Positions 16,915 to 25,921 of a stretch of DNA of 64,000 nt are shown in pieces. The DNA is from Foetidibacter luteolus (GTDB lineage Bacteria > Bacteroidota > Bacteroidia > Chitinophagales > Chitinophagaceae). A program made the translations under genes and the position numbers. Each line of letters opens with the position of its first letter. Position 1 is the stretch's first letter. Under the pieces are notes generated by a model. The model saw only the letters and a program-made list of their open reading frames with translations. It was not told the DNA's origin and did no database searches. The stretch spans positions 1-64,000 of the forward strand of contig NZ_VVIP01000073.1 of NCBI RefSeq assembly GCF_009650435.1, written 5' to 3'.

Positions 16915-17214
16915 ATGCCTGCATATTCGTTTAAGCGCCCCCTGAAGAACGGGGTACGTTTATATGGGTTAATTAAAAACCGCAAGATTGTTTGGCAAAT
17001 GATGAAGGATGCCTTTAACGGCAGTTACCGTTTTTCTTTTTTTACCCTTGCGGTGTTGGTTTTGTCTCTTATTTATATTTTTTCCCCGCTGGATTTTCTG
17101 CCGGATTTTATACCGTTTATTGGCTGGATAGATGATGGCGTGGTAATTTACTTTTTATCCCAGCGCATTGTTAAAGAAGCAGAGAGGTATTTGCGGTTGA
17201 AAGCTGTTGGATAG
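16915..17214 (+). CDS. DUF1232 (YkvA-like) small membrane protein
   Basis: A 99-residue protein of the DUF1232 family. The diagnostic block is present: LSLIYIFSPLDFLPDFIPF, followed by GWIDDGVVIYFLSQRI. One hydrophobic helix (about residues 42-60) ends at the SPLDFLPD motif, the second hydrophobic stretch is shorter. The family's function is unknown; it is membrane associated. N-terminal residues are basic. No operon partner; tandem repeats follow the stop within 20 bases. Confidence 0.85.
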   Translation: MPAYSFKRPLKNGVRLYGLIKNRKIVWQMMKDAFNGSYRFSFFTLAVLVLSLIYIFSPLDFLPDFIPFIGWIDDGVVIYFLSQRIVKEAERYLRLKAVG

Positions 17215-17230
17215 TTTTTCTGTAGCGTTA

Positions 17231-17690
17231 GTGTCTGCCAGCTTTGCTGCCAGACACGTAGCCAATCAGGATGTTTGCCAAATCAGCCACGAACGCCGGG
17301 CCTAAAAGCCGCCACCATAGAATCTGGCTACAGCTTATTATGCGTCTGGCACCTGCCGGAGGCAGAAGCGGGTGCAGCAGGCTACGTGTCTGCCAGCTTT
17401 GCTGCCAGACACGTAGCCAATCAGGATGTTTGCCAAATCAACCACCAATGCCCAGGCCTAAAAACCGCAACCATTGAATTATTATGCTTCTGGCACCTGC
17501 CGGTGGCAGAAGCGGGTGCAGCAGGCTGTAGTGTCTGCCAGCTTTGCTGCCAGACACGTAACCAATCAGAATGTTTGCCAAATCAACCACCAACGCCGGG
17601 CTTAAAAGCCGCCACCATAGAATCTGGCTACAGCATATTATGCTTCTGGCACCTGCCGGTGGCAGAAACGGGTGCAGCAGGCTGTAGTGT
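17231..17690. repeat. tandem repeat array, three units of about 145-156 bases
   Basis: Three tandem units begin GTGTCTGCCAGCTTTGCTGC at 17231, 17386 and 17531, and a fourth unit is started at 17687. Each unit carries two hairpins: GTCTGCCAGC/GCTGCCAGAC and CTTCTGGCACC/GGTGGCAGAAG. Period lengths are 155, 145 and 156, the short unit having lost part of the segment between hairpins. A reading frame of 154 codons runs through the array but is repeat-derived and not annotated as a gene. Confidence 0.85.
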
Positions 17691-17696
17691 CTTCTA

Positions 17697-17782
17697 CCCG
17701 GGCCTGAAAAGCCGCCCATTGAACCGAACGATGAAGTGATTGCGACGCAACAGGCGATGCCATGAAATACCGTCTGCCGGTA
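17697..17782 (+). repeat. interspersed repeat family C, copy 1
   Basis: One of three copies sharing GAAAAGCCGCCCATTGAAC, CGATGAAGTGATTGCGACG and a CATGAAA tail. The GCGACGCAA core is also the core of family B, so the families may be related. It abuts the tandem array. Confidence 0.65.
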
Positions 17783-17794
17783 CCATAAATAAAA

Positions 17795-17818
17795 AGGCCC
17801 CGGGTTTAACCGGGGCCT
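17795..17818 (-). terminator. rho-independent terminator of gcvP
   Basis: A nine-base stem AGGCCCCGG / CCGGGGCCT around GTTTAA, followed on the minus strand by TTTTTATTTA. It lies about 32 bases past the gcvP stop. The plus strand also has a T-rich tail, so it may work both ways. Confidence 0.85.
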
Positions 17819-17849
17819 CCATTTTTTATTCATAGCAAAAATACAAGTG

Positions 17850-20747
17850 TTATGCTTCTGCCTCTGCGTAGCTGCTTACAGGCTCGCAGGTGCAGATGAG
17901 GTTTCTGTCGCCATGGGTGTTGTTAACCCTTGCTACGGAAGGCCAGAATTTGTTCACTTTCACATAGTCCAGCGGGAAAGCAGCCTGCTCCCTGCTGTAA
18001 GGCCTGCTCCAGTTGCTGCTAACTACCACAAACTGCGTATGGGGGGCATGTTTCAGCGGGTTGTTGGTTTTGTCGGCCTCACCTTTTTCAATAGCGGCTA
18101 TTTCTGCACGTATGCTAAGCAGTGCATCACAAAAACGGTCCAGTTCAGCTTTGTCCTCGCTTTCGGTAGGCTCAATCATAATAGTGCCGGGCACGGGAAA
18201 GCTCATGGTGGGCGCATGAAAACCGTAGTCAATCAGGCGTTTGGCCACATCTTCGGCTTCAATACCGGCACTGGCTTTAAAGGGCCGCAGGTCAACAATA
18301 AACTCATGGGCGCAGGTGCCGTTGTGGCCAGTGTATAAGATATCGTAATCGTTCTGCAACCTTGCCTTCATATAGTTGGCGTTAAGGATAGCGTATTGCG
18401 TAGCTTTTTTAACACCGGCGTTGCCCAGCAGCCTTATGTAGGCATAACTGATTAGCAGTATAGAGGCAGAACCATAAGGTGCAGCGCTTACGGCATTATA
18501 TGTTTCCGGCATATTAACGGTGGTGGAAACGGGCGCCGATACGTGGCCCGGCAAATGCTTGGCCAGGTGCGCTTTAACGCAAATGGGGCCCATGCCAGGC
18601 CCGCCGCCGCCATGCGGTATAGCGAATGTTTTGTGCAGGTTAAGGTGGCAAACATCGGCGCCAATTAAGCCGGGCGATGTTAAACCAACCTGTGCGTTCA
18701 TGTTGGCGCCATCCATATAAACCTGGCCGCCATGTGCATGTACAATATCGCAGATTTCTTTCACGCTCTCTTCAAATATGCCGTAAGTGCTGGGATAAGT
18801 AATCATGGTGCCGGCCAGGGTAGCGCTATATTGTTCGGCCTTGGCTTTAAAATCTGTTACATCTATGTAGCCGTTTTCCAAAGCTTTTACCACCACTACT
18901 TTCATGCCTGCCATCACAGCACTGGCGGGGTTGGTACCATGAGCGGAAATGGGTATCAGTATCACGTTGCGGCCGGCATCGTTATTGGCCAGGTGATAAT
19001 CACGAATGGCCAGCAGGCCGGCATATTCGCCCTGTGCGCCGCTGTTGGGCTGCAGGCTGCAGGCATCAAAACCGGTTATTTCTGCCAGGTAAGCGGAGAG
19101 TTCGTCCACAATTTGCTGATAGCCTTTTACCTGTTCTTTGGGTGCAAAGGGGTGCATTTTGCTCCAGTGCGCCCAGCTTAAAGGTATCATTTGCGTAGCG
19201 GCGTTCAGCTTCATGGTGCAGCTACCTAAAGAAATCATGGAAGTGTTTAAAGACAAATCCCTGTTTTCCAGTTGCTTTATATAGCGCATCATCTGGCTTT
19301 CGCTATGGTGCGTATTGAAAAGCGGGTGTGTAAGGTATTCTGACGTGCGAACAGCGAAAGTGGGTATATGGAACAACTGCGCTTCTTCATCCAGCGTTAC
19401 TGTGGCTACATTTTTACCGCTGGCTTCGGCAAAAACCAGGGCAATATCAAGTATGTCGTCGTGGGTGGTGGTTTCATCCAGCGAAAGGCCTACTGTGGTA
19501 TCGTTTATGTATCTAAAATTGATTTTGTTGAGTTCTGCCAGGTTTTTAACAGCAGTTGTGTTGGCAACAGTAACAGCAATGGTATCAAAGAAATTTTCAG
19601 ATACCAGTTCGTAGCCTTCATGCTTCAGGCATTCTGCCAGCGACTGTGTAAGCAACGCTACCCGCTGGGCAATTTCCTTAAGCCCGTCCGGCCCGTGATA
19701 AACCGCGTACATAGCGGCTATATTAGCCAGCAGCGCCTGGGCGGTACAGATATTGGAGGTAGCTTTTTCCCTTTTAATGTGCTGTTCTCTTGTTTGTAAA
19801 GCCATGCGCAGGGCCCGGTTATTTTGCGCATCCACACTTACGCCGATGATACGGCCAGGGAGAGCCCTTTTAAAATCGTCTTTGGCCGAAAAGAAAGCGG
19901 CATGCGGGCCGCCATAACCCAGCGGAACACCAAAGCGTTGGGACGAGCCTAAGGCCACGTCGGCGCCAAGTTCTCCGGGCGAAGTAAGCAGTGTAAGGGC
20001 CAGCAGGTCAGTAGCCATGGCTACATAACCCCCTTTGCTGTGTATGGTGACAATGAAGTTCCTGTAATCCTCAATGGAACCTATATTATTGGGGTATTGC
20101 AGCAGGGCGCCAAAGTAAGTATCATCAATGGCCGCTGTTTTGTAGTCGCCAAAAACCAGTTCAATGCCAATAGGTGCAGCACGTGTAACCAGTACATCTT
20201 TGGTTTGTGGAAATACCTCATTATCAACAAAAAACCTGGGCTGCTTAATATTTTCCGTACGGTTTACATGGTGAAACAGCATGTTCATGGCTTCGGCGGC
20301 GGCGGTTGCCTCATCCAGTAGCGAAGCATTGGCAATGGGCAGGCCGGTAAGGTCGCTTACCATTGTTTGAAAGTTGAGCAGGCTTTCCAGCCGGCCCTGG
20401 CTTATTTCTGCCTGGTAGGGGGTATACTGTGTGTACCAGCCCGGGTTTTCAAACACGTTACGCAGTATTACGCTGGGTGTAAGCGTATCGTAATAACCCT
20501 GGCCAATATAGTTGCGGTATATCTTGTTTTTGAGCGATATTTCTTTTAGCTCCTTTAACAGCTCAGCCTCGCTGACAGCATCCGGCAGGCTTAAATCTTT
20601 TCCGGAGCGGATAGATGCCGGAACAGTTTTGTCTATCAATTCGTCAATGCTGCCCAAGCCAATGGTTGTTAAAATGGCTTCTTCTTCATTCGTTGTACCA
20701 ATATGGCGGGCTAAAAATTCGCTTGACTGCTTTTGGAATAAATTCAT
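17850..20747 (-). CDS. gcvP: glycine dehydrogenase (aminomethyl-transferring), glycine cleavage P-protein
   Basis: The PLP-dependent P-protein of the glycine cleavage system: it decarboxylates glycine and passes the aminomethyl group to lipoylated H-protein. The single-chain form (965 residues from the chosen start) combines the two halves found as separate subunits in some bacteria. The PLP lysine lies in NLHKTFAIPHGGGGPGMGP, with AHGTNPASA and SFGGPHA-type (GYGGPHAAFF) motifs around it. Cytoplasmic. The start is set at MNLFQKQSSEFLARHIG, six codons inside the longest frame. The other gcv genes are not in the window. No glycine riboswitch is apparent upstream. Confidence 0.96.
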   Translation of the reverse strand: MNLFQKQSSEFLARHIGTTNEEEAILTTIGLGSIDELIDKTVPASIRSGKDLSLPDAVSEAELLKELKEISLKNKIYRNYIGQGYYDTLTPSVILRNVFENPGWYTQYTPYQAEISQGRLESLLNFQTMVSDLTGLPIANASLLDEATAAAEAMNMLFHHVNRTENIKQPRFFVDNEVFPQTKDVLVTRAAPIGIELVFGDYKTAAIDDTYFGALLQYPNNIGSIEDYRNFIVTIHSKGGYVAMATDLLALTLLTSPGELGADVALGSSQRFGVPLGYGGPHAAFFSAKDDFKRALPGRIIGVSVDAQNNRALRMALQTREQHIKREKATSNICTAQALLANIAAMYAVYHGPDGLKEIAQRVALLTQSLAECLKHEGYELVSENFFDTIAVTVANTTAVKNLAELNKINFRYINDTTVGLSLDETTTHDDILDIALVFAEASGKNVATVTLDEEAQLFHIPTFAVRTSEYLTHPLFNTHHSESQMMRYIKQLENRDLSLNTSMISLGSCTMKLNAATQMIPLSWAHWSKMHPFAPKEQVKGYQQIVDELSAYLAEITGFDACSLQPNSGAQGEYAGLLAIRDYHLANNDAGRNVILIPISAHGTNPASAVMAGMKVVVVKALENGYIDVTDFKAKAEQYSATLAGTMITYPSTYGIFEESVKEICDIVHAHGGQVYMDGANMNAQVGLTSPGLIGADVCHLNLHKTFAIPHGGGGPGMGPICVKAHLAKHLPGHVSAPVSTTVNMPETYNAVSAAPYGSASILLISYAYIRLLGNAGVKKATQYAILNANYMKARLQNDYDILYTGHNGTCAHEFIVDLRPFKASAGIEAEDVAKRLIDYGFHAPTMSFPVPGTIMIEPTESEDKAELDRFCDALLSIRAEIAAIEKGEADKTNNPLKHAPHTQFVVVSSNWSRPYSREQAAFPLDYVKVNKFWPSVARVNNTHGDRNLICTCEPVSSYAEAEA

Positions 20748-20902
20748 AGATAATAAGTTGACCACTTAAAAAGATGTGCAAAATTACGGGGTTGCAATGG
20801 TAATAAAAACGCAATGTTCATGGTTGGGGATAGTGCGTGGATGGAGCTTTACGGCCGAGATTATCTTTTACAGGAATTTTTGGTGACAGGGTTTCGGTAT
20901 TT

Positions 20903-20985
20903 CAATTAAGCATCGTTGCGTCGCAATACTTTCATCGTCTGGTACTATGGGCGGCTTTTCAGCCCCGGGTATCCGGCAAAAACCA
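20903..20985 (-). repeat. interspersed repeat family C, copy 2
   Basis: Minus-oriented copy: TTGCGTCGCAATACTTTCAT, then GGGCGGCTTTTCAGCCCC. It opens a 753-base repeat-filled gap between gcvP and the TIM-barrel gene (C2, E1, D1 in order). Confidence 0.6.
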
Positions 20986-21007
20986 CCTTGCCGGCCATGC
21001 GGCGGCC

Positions 21008-21213
21008 CAATGTCATTAAATTAAGCCCCATCGGGGCTTCCTGTTTATAGAAACAAAATCATTTAGGTGAACGGATGCCACAGAGTGGCTACCCAATCGT
21101 CGCTTAAGGGTAGCCGCTATGCGGCATAATTCCCTCGTTTTATGCTATTTCTACAAACATGTAGCACCTACGGCGCAAAGAATAAAGTCTTTCTTCTTAA
21201 CTTAATGACATTG
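21008..21213 (+). repeat. MITE-like element E, copy 1, with 18-base terminal inverted repeats
   Basis: A 206-base element bounded by CAATGTCATTAAATTAAG (21008-21025) and CTTAACTTAATGACATTG (21196-21213), inverted repeats with one mismatch. Inside are AAGCCCC/GGGGCTT and GGCTACCC/GGGTAGCC hairpins. It is flanked by a perfect 24-base direct repeat (20998-21021 and 21214-21237) that includes part of the terminal repeat. A second, inverted copy lies at 55044-55250. No coding capacity. Confidence 0.8.
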
Positions 21214-21249
21214 TGCGGCGGCCCAATGTCATTAAATCGAGGAAGCAAA

Positions 21250-21353
21250 TGTCAGGTTGCCTATTGTCATGCTGAGTTTATCGAAGCATTGTCGAAACCG
21301 GGTTACGCAAGTGGCTTTTTCACCAATCCGCCTTCGACAGGCTCAGGCTGACA
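21250..21353 (+). repeat. interspersed repeat family D, copy 1
   Basis: About 104 bases: TGTCAGGTTGCC, GCTGAGTTTATCGAAGCATT, GTCGAAACCGGG and CCTTCGACAGGCTCAGGCTG. The two ends are partly complementary (TCGAAGCATTGTCGAA against TTCGACAGGCTC), so the element can fold. It follows element E directly, as in the second locus at 55 kb. Confidence 0.8.
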
Positions 21354-21500
21354 GCTTAGCTTGCTATCGGATCCCCGCATTTCAGCAACCTTTTACGTAA
21401 AAACGCCGATTCACTGCTGCTAAACACTCCATAAAAATATTTTACCCGTATTTGATGATTGGGATTAATTTAGTTGCTCATCATCTAACTAACTAACACT

Positions 21501-22421
21501 ATGCAACGCAGAAAATTTGTACACCACAGTTTGTTTGCCGGGGCCTCTTTGCTTGCCAGCTCTTTTGCAAAGGGCGCCTCCAAAAAAGAACCACTGCCTT
21601 TTGCCGATAAACCTTTTAACCTTAACTACGCTTTTCACGATGGTATGTTTGCCAATAATGCCGGCAAGGAATTTACAGACCAGATACGTTATGGCTACGA
21701 TATGGGCTTTCGCTCAATTGAAGACAATGGAATGATGGGCCGCTCTGCAGAAGACCAGAAAAAAATTGGCGACCTGCTGGCTAAACTGGGCATGACGATG
21801 GGGGTTTTTGTGGTGGACAAAGGCGGTAACGGCGCTAACACCCTGGCTGCCGGCAAGCAGGAGTACGTTGATATTTTTGTGAGCGGCTGCAAACGGGCTG
21901 TTGAAGTAGCCAAACGCTGTAACGCAAAATGGATGACGGTGGTGCCCGGCGATTTTGCCCGCAACCTGCCTATTGGTGTGCAGACTGGTAATGTAATAGA
22001 TGCTTTACGCAAAGGCGCTGAAATACTGGAGCCTCATGGCCTTATTATGGTGCTTGAACCGTTGAGCGATACCCCTGACCTGTTCCTGCGGTTTTCTGAC
22101 CAAACGTATGAGATATGCCGTGCGGTTAACAGCCCTTCCTGCAAGATTTTGTTTGATATGTACCACATGCAGAAGAATGAAGGAAACATCATTAACAACA
22201 TTGACAAAACCTGGAGCGAAACAGCCTACTTCCAGATTGGCGATAACCCTGGCAGAAAAGAACCTACTACCGGTGAAATGAATTACAAGAATATCTTCAA
22301 GCACATTTACAACAAAGGCTATAGAGGCATACTGGGCATGGAGCATGGCAATGCTTTTCCCGGTAAGGAAGGGGAGGCGTCATTGATTAAAGCCTATCGT
22401 GAAAGCGATAGTTTTATGTAG
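21501..22421 (+). CDS. sugar-phosphate isomerase/epimerase-like TIM barrel (hydroxypyruvate isomerase type)
   Basis: A 306-residue TIM-barrel protein of the xylose-isomerase-like superfamily, closest in layout to hydroxypyruvate isomerase. A Tat-like signal (MQRRKFVHHSLFAGASLLAS) leads the protein, so it is likely exported. Metal-ligand type motifs are visible: VLEPLSD near residue 190, ILFDMYHMQ near 217 and a final GMEHGNAFPG near 285. This group often acts on keto-sugars released by secreted glycosidases; the substrate here is unknown. It stands alone between a repeat cluster and a strong terminator. Confidence 0.85.
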   Translation: MQRRKFVHHSLFAGASLLASSFAKGASKKEPLPFADKPFNLNYAFHDGMFANNAGKEFTDQIRYGYDMGFRSIEDNGMMGRSAEDQKKIGDLLAKLGMTMGVFVVDKGGNGANTLAAGKQEYVDIFVSGCKRAVEVAKRCNAKWMTVVPGDFARNLPIGVQTGNVIDALRKGAEILEPHGLIMVLEPLSDTPDLFLRFSDQTYEICRAVNSPSCKILFDMYHMQKNEGNIINNIDKTWSETAYFQIGDNPGRKEPTTGEMNYKNIFKHIYNKGYRGILGMEHGNAFPGKEGEASLIKAYRESDSFM

Positions 22422-22445
22422 CAGCCCTTATATAAGACCATTAAA

Positions 22446-22477
22446 ACAAAGAACACCGGCTTGCCGGTGTTCTTTGT
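22446..22477 (+). terminator. strong terminator after the TIM-barrel gene
   Basis: Perfect 15-base arms ACAAAGAACACCGGC (22446-22460) and GCCGGTGTTCTTTGT (22463-22477) with a two-base loop, 25 bases past the stop. The stem itself supplies the T-rich 3' side. Confidence 0.85.
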
Positions 22478-22482
22478 TTATC

Positions 22483-22570
22483 AACCTGGTGGGAAAAGTT
22501 GCGTAGCGGACAGAACGTACAAGAGTGCGACGCAAGGGAAGCCTTATAGCAGTTCCTGCTGCCGGGCCCA
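22483..22570 (-). repeat. interspersed repeat family B, copy 2
   Basis: A full minus-oriented copy: GGTGGGAAAAGTTGCGTAGC, AAGAGTGCGACGCAAG, AGTTCCTGCTGCCGGGCCC. It lies between the terminator and the M28 peptidase stop. Confidence 0.8.
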
Positions 22571-22608
22571 TAAAAAATCCCTTCAGGCGATGGGCCCATC
22601 TTTTTTTA

Positions 22609-24171
22609 CTAACTCTTTGGTTTCGGCAGTTCCTTCCTGGGTATTTTATCGGTACGCTGTGCTGTGTTATACACAAACGCGGCTACAACGGTGGCCATCT
22701 GCTTCAGGTCTTCTTCAATAAGGTGATCGTAGGTATCCATATTGCTGTGGTGTGTGCGAACATTGTATTCAATGGGGTCTTGTATAAACTGGAAGCCAGG
22801 CAGCCCAACGGCATCAAAAGAAAGATGGTCTGTACCGCCGGTAGTGCCGGAGGTGATTGTTTTTGCCCCAAGGTCTGCAAACGGCTGGAACCATTGGGAA
22901 AAAATAGGCCTGCAGGCTTCGTTACCCTGCAGGTAAATGCCACGTATTTTACCCGTGCCGTTATCAATATTGAAATAGGCGGAAAATTTTTCGTGGGCGG
23001 CGGTAAGCTTCATGGTGGCGGGGTCTCCAAAAGTTTTCTTTACATAACCTTTAGAGCCCAGCAGGCCCTGCTCTTCCCCACTCCACAAGGCAATCCGGAT
23101 AGTGCGTTTGGGCTGCAACTTAAGGGATTGCAGAATTCTTACAGCTTCCATCATAACGGCACAGCCAGCCGCATTATCTGTGGCCCCTGTAGCCGTGTGC
23201 CATGAATCAAGGTGGCCGCCGAGCATCACTATTTCACTCTTCAGTGTTGGGTCAGTACCGGGTATCTCAGCAATTACATTATAGCCTTGCAGGTCTTTTG
23301 TTTGAAAGCTGGTTTCCACCTCTACGTCCAGTTGTACCGGTATGCCGGCTTTGGCAAGGCGCTGAAAACTCATGTAATCTTCTATGCCCAGCATAATATC
23401 CGGAAAGTTTTCGGGGTCGCTGCTTTTGTAAGGGCCACCACCCTGGGTAAAAAGCGTACCGTCGTGGTTTTTATTACCAACACTCACTACGGCCACAGCA
23501 CCTTCCTCTTTCGCCATATTTTTCAACAATGTGGCAAGGCGCTGTTGTGCCCTTAAGCCGTTCATTAACTGCTCCCTTCGCTGGCGGGCGGCAGTATCGG
23601 GACGGCGCTCTTCAACTTTGGCGTTGGCCATCGTATCCAGCCTTGCATCAGTGTAACGGCTTGCATCGGGCTCAAAACTTTGCTTATAGGTTTCGGTACG
23701 CTCTGCAAGTATAATTTTGCCGGCCAGCCTTCCTTTGTATTTGGGCAGTTCAGTAGAGTCTTTCAGGCTTACTACTATTATTTCCGCATGCTGCAGGCCA
23801 TTGGTTCCGGCGCACCAGGCTTTTGGATAAGCTATAAGCGGTTTATAGTATGGCGCCGTCATGGCCACATAACATTTCTTTAGTTCCCAGCCTTTGCCAA
23901 ACTCACCCCAGGGGTCAATAGCTGCATTTTGCAGGCCCCATTGTGCCAGAGATTCTTTGGCATAGCTGGCCGCCCTGTTGTAACCGGCGGAGTTGGTAAG
24001 CCTTGGGCCGCTGGCATCTGTAAGATGAAAAGCAATATCCATTATCTGTGAATGCTCCAGGCCCTCCGTGCGGATTTTTTGAATAGCGGTATTGTCAACC
24101 TGTTCTTCCTGCGAAAAAGCGTTGACGGAAATAAGAAGCAACATACATAAACCAAACGGTAGCTTTCTCAT
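22609..24171 (-). CDS. secreted M28-family zinc aminopeptidase
   Basis: A 520-residue peptidase of family M28 (di-zinc exopeptidase). Signal peptide RKLPFGLCMLLLISVNAFSQ. Metal ligands and catalytic residues are visible in GGHLDSWHTATGATDNAAG (His/Asp/bridging Asp), LWSGEEQGLLGS (Glu pair) and the final THHSNMDTYDHL. A PA-type insert precedes the catalytic domain (about residues 130-250). It trims N-terminal amino acids from peptides in the periplasm. The frame is open further upstream, but the Met of MRKLPFGL at 24171 starts the signal peptide and is preferred. Monocistronic as far as can be seen. Confidence 0.92.
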   Translation of the reverse strand: MRKLPFGLCMLLLISVNAFSQEEQVDNTAIQKIRTEGLEHSQIMDIAFHLTDASGPRLTNSAGYNRAASYAKESLAQWGLQNAAIDPWGEFGKGWELKKCYVAMTAPYYKPLIAYPKAWCAGTNGLQHAEIIVVSLKDSTELPKYKGRLAGKIILAERTETYKQSFEPDASRYTDARLDTMANAKVEERRPDTAARQRREQLMNGLRAQQRLATLLKNMAKEEGAVAVVSVGNKNHDGTLFTQGGGPYKSSDPENFPDIMLGIEDYMSFQRLAKAGIPVQLDVEVETSFQTKDLQGYNVIAEIPGTDPTLKSEIVMLGGHLDSWHTATGATDNAAGCAVMMEAVRILQSLKLQPKRTIRIALWSGEEQGLLGSKGYVKKTFGDPATMKLTAAHEKFSAYFNIDNGTGKIRGIYLQGNEACRPIFSQWFQPFADLGAKTITSGTTGGTDHLSFDAVGLPGFQFIQDPIEYNVRTHHSNMDTYDHLIEEDLKQMATVVAAFVYNTAQRTDKIPRKELPKPKS

Positions 24172-24299
24172 GTGTTTTATTTTCAAAGCAAGGGAAATAA
24201 ACAGTGTTGCCAAATTAAATCGGCGAGCAGGTAAAAGAGGATGGCAAGCAGGAAAAAGAAGTTTGGAGCGATGGATGTTTTGCGTGGGAATAAGAATCA

Positions 24300-24404
24300 G
24301 GGGGTGTCCCCAAGCTGCGCAAGGGGCCGGGCTTTCCGCTATTACTCCGCCACAAAGCCGGGCTGCGAAGGCTTCAGCGGGGTAACCGCTTCAATCCCTC
24401 ACCC
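24300..24404 (-). repeat. interspersed repeat family A, copy 6
   Basis: A full minus-oriented copy, 38 bases past the stop of the lipoprotein gene and 128 bases before the M28 start. It carries the AAGCTGCGCAAGG variant also seen in copy 7. Confidence 0.85.
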
Positions 24405-24441
24405 AAAAGTGTAACAGGCCGCTCTTTTTGCAGGCAGTTTG

Positions 24442-24951
24442 CTAAGGCCGCAACTTACCCTGGCTGCGCAGGGCATTAATGAGTGTGTTGTTGTTGCGCT
24501 CATCATTTACAGTAGCACCGGAACCCTGCCCGGGATAGCCTAATGCTGCCGTTAGCTTTACATCGGTATCGTTACCGCCAAAGGCCCTCATGGTGATGGA
24601 TTCAAAACAGGTGGAGCTTAAGTAAATGGGCATGTGCACCGCGTAATAGATAACTTTTTTGTTTACCGTAACGGCAAATACCTCCCTGCCTTTAAGATGG
24701 AAGAATTTTTGCCAGGTACCGGGGGCAAGCGTAAACTCATGCTGTAGCCTGGAGTATTTTTTTATGTCGCTGTTGCTTATAAAAGGCTGATCTTCAAGCA
24801 CCGTTGTTGACGTATTTACCTGGCATTTTCCCGGTACCAGTTCAAATGACTTAAGAAGGTAAATTTCAACCTGCGTACCGACCCCATCTTTACTGCAGGA
24901 AGAAAAGGTGGAAAGGCAGAAGCAAGCAATCAGCAGGTAAATGTTTTTCAT
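24442..24951 (-). CDS. putative lipoprotein of unknown function
   Basis: A 169-residue protein with a lipoprotein signal: MKNIYLLIACFCLSTFSSC places the lipidated Cys at residue 19, followed by SKDG. The mature part is beta-rich with isolated Cys residues (GKCQVN, STCFES) and no family that I recognise. It is probably anchored to the outer membrane. It has no operon partner: the next upstream gene on the strand begins about 100 bases away and is cytoplasmic. Confidence 0.75.
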   Translation of the reverse strand: MKNIYLLIACFCLSTFSSCSKDGVGTQVEIYLLKSFELVPGKCQVNTSTTVLEDQPFISNSDIKKYSRLQHEFTLAPGTWQKFFHLKGREVFAVTVNKKVIYYAVHMPIYLSSTCFESITMRAFGGNDTDVKLTAALGYPGQGSGATVNDERNNNTLINALRSQGKLRP

Positions 24952-25050
24952 GCAAACAGTTTAGGTGCTTATGACTTTAAATAAGCACGGTTTGTTGCAA
25001 CGGGCATAACTTTTTTAATAAACCACCATAAAAGGTACAATAAAAGCAGG

Positions 25051-25848
25051 TTAATACTTAATGGTAAAGTGTTGTTTTACTTTGCTTTCTTTCCTAAAAA
25101 ATACGATGCCTATAAAAAACAGGTCAATAGACAGTGTTACAGCTTCCTGGTTTTTAATGTATTCCCAGGCAGCTTCCATTTCTTCACTCCAATGTATATC
25201 ATCAAAAATAAGAATGCTGTTGGCATTTGTTTTTGGCAGCAGTTTATGATAATAGTTGACAGTGGGATCTTTACGGTGGTTGCCGTCAATAAAGGCAAAG
25301 TCAATTACCGGCAGTTGTTGTAACAATGGGGGTAATGTATCATCAAAATTGCCCTGCACCAGCGAGATATTGTGCAGGTTAAGGCTTTGAAAATTCTTCC
25401 TGGCAACATCTGCAACAGCCTGTGCGCCCTCCATGGTAATTACTTTGGCGCCGGTATCTGCTGCGGCAAGATAGGCCGTTGTAATACCAAGGGAAGTACC
25501 TAATTCCAATGTTGTTTGCGGGCGGTAGTAATTAATCATCCTGAAAAGCAACTGGCTGAATTTCTTTTGTTTCAATGCGCTTTTGGCAATGGAGGATACA
25601 GAACGTTCATAATGTGGATTTACCCTTGAACCGGCGCCGAAGTCTTCAATAGTTAACACCCGGTCATCCTGTTTCAGCTTTTCCCTTAGCTGCTCAATTT
25701 GCTGGTAGCAGTAATAAGTGCGGTCATCATTCAATACGTGTCGGATAAACTCGTACACAAAGGGTGAGTGAACACCATGCCCTTTTCCATTAGATGCGGC
25801 AACACGATACTGAATAAATTTTTTAAGAAGCTGCAGTTTGGAGTACAT
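25051..25848 (-). CDS. class I SAM-dependent O-methyltransferase-like protein
   Basis: A 265-residue class I methyltransferase. The SAM-binding motif is TTLELGTSLGITTAYLA near residue 105, followed by VITMEGAQ (acidic ribose-binding loop) and FAFIDGNHRKD, which has the Asp of motif IV of the catechol O-methyltransferase-like group. No membrane segment. The start is set at MYSKLQLLKKF, six codons inside the longest frame. Substrate unknown. The gene is transcribed toward the lipoprotein gene and lies 73 bases from folA on the same strand, so folA and it may be co-transcribed. Confidence 0.85.
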   Translation of the reverse strand: MYSKLQLLKKFIQYRVAASNGKGHGVHSPFVYEFIRHVLNDDRTYYCYQQIEQLREKLKQDDRVLTIEDFGAGSRVNPHYERSVSSIAKSALKQKKFSQLLFRMINYYRPQTTLELGTSLGITTAYLAAADTGAKVITMEGAQAVADVARKNFQSLNLHNISLVQGNFDDTLPPLLQQLPVIDFAFIDGNHRKDPTVNYYHKLLPKTNANSILIFDDIHWSEEMEAAWEYIKNQEAVTLSIDLFFIGIVFFRKESKVKQHFTIKY

Positions 25849-25921
25849 AGCGGCAAATGTAAGCAAGTTGCCGGTTACCGCTTATGCTTGTTTCCCGGAA
25901 GAGCTTTCGGGTTAGGGGCAG

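Noticed and set aside
17231..17690. CRISPR-like array
   Set aside because: Units are 145-156 bases with homologous interiors, not short direct repeats with unique spacers.
17275..17739. 154-codon open frame across the tandem array
   Set aside because: It is made wholly of the repeat units and their hairpins, and both strands are open there.
20748..20902. Possible glycine riboswitch ahead of gcvP
   Set aside because: No paired glycine aptamer structure can be traced in the short leader.
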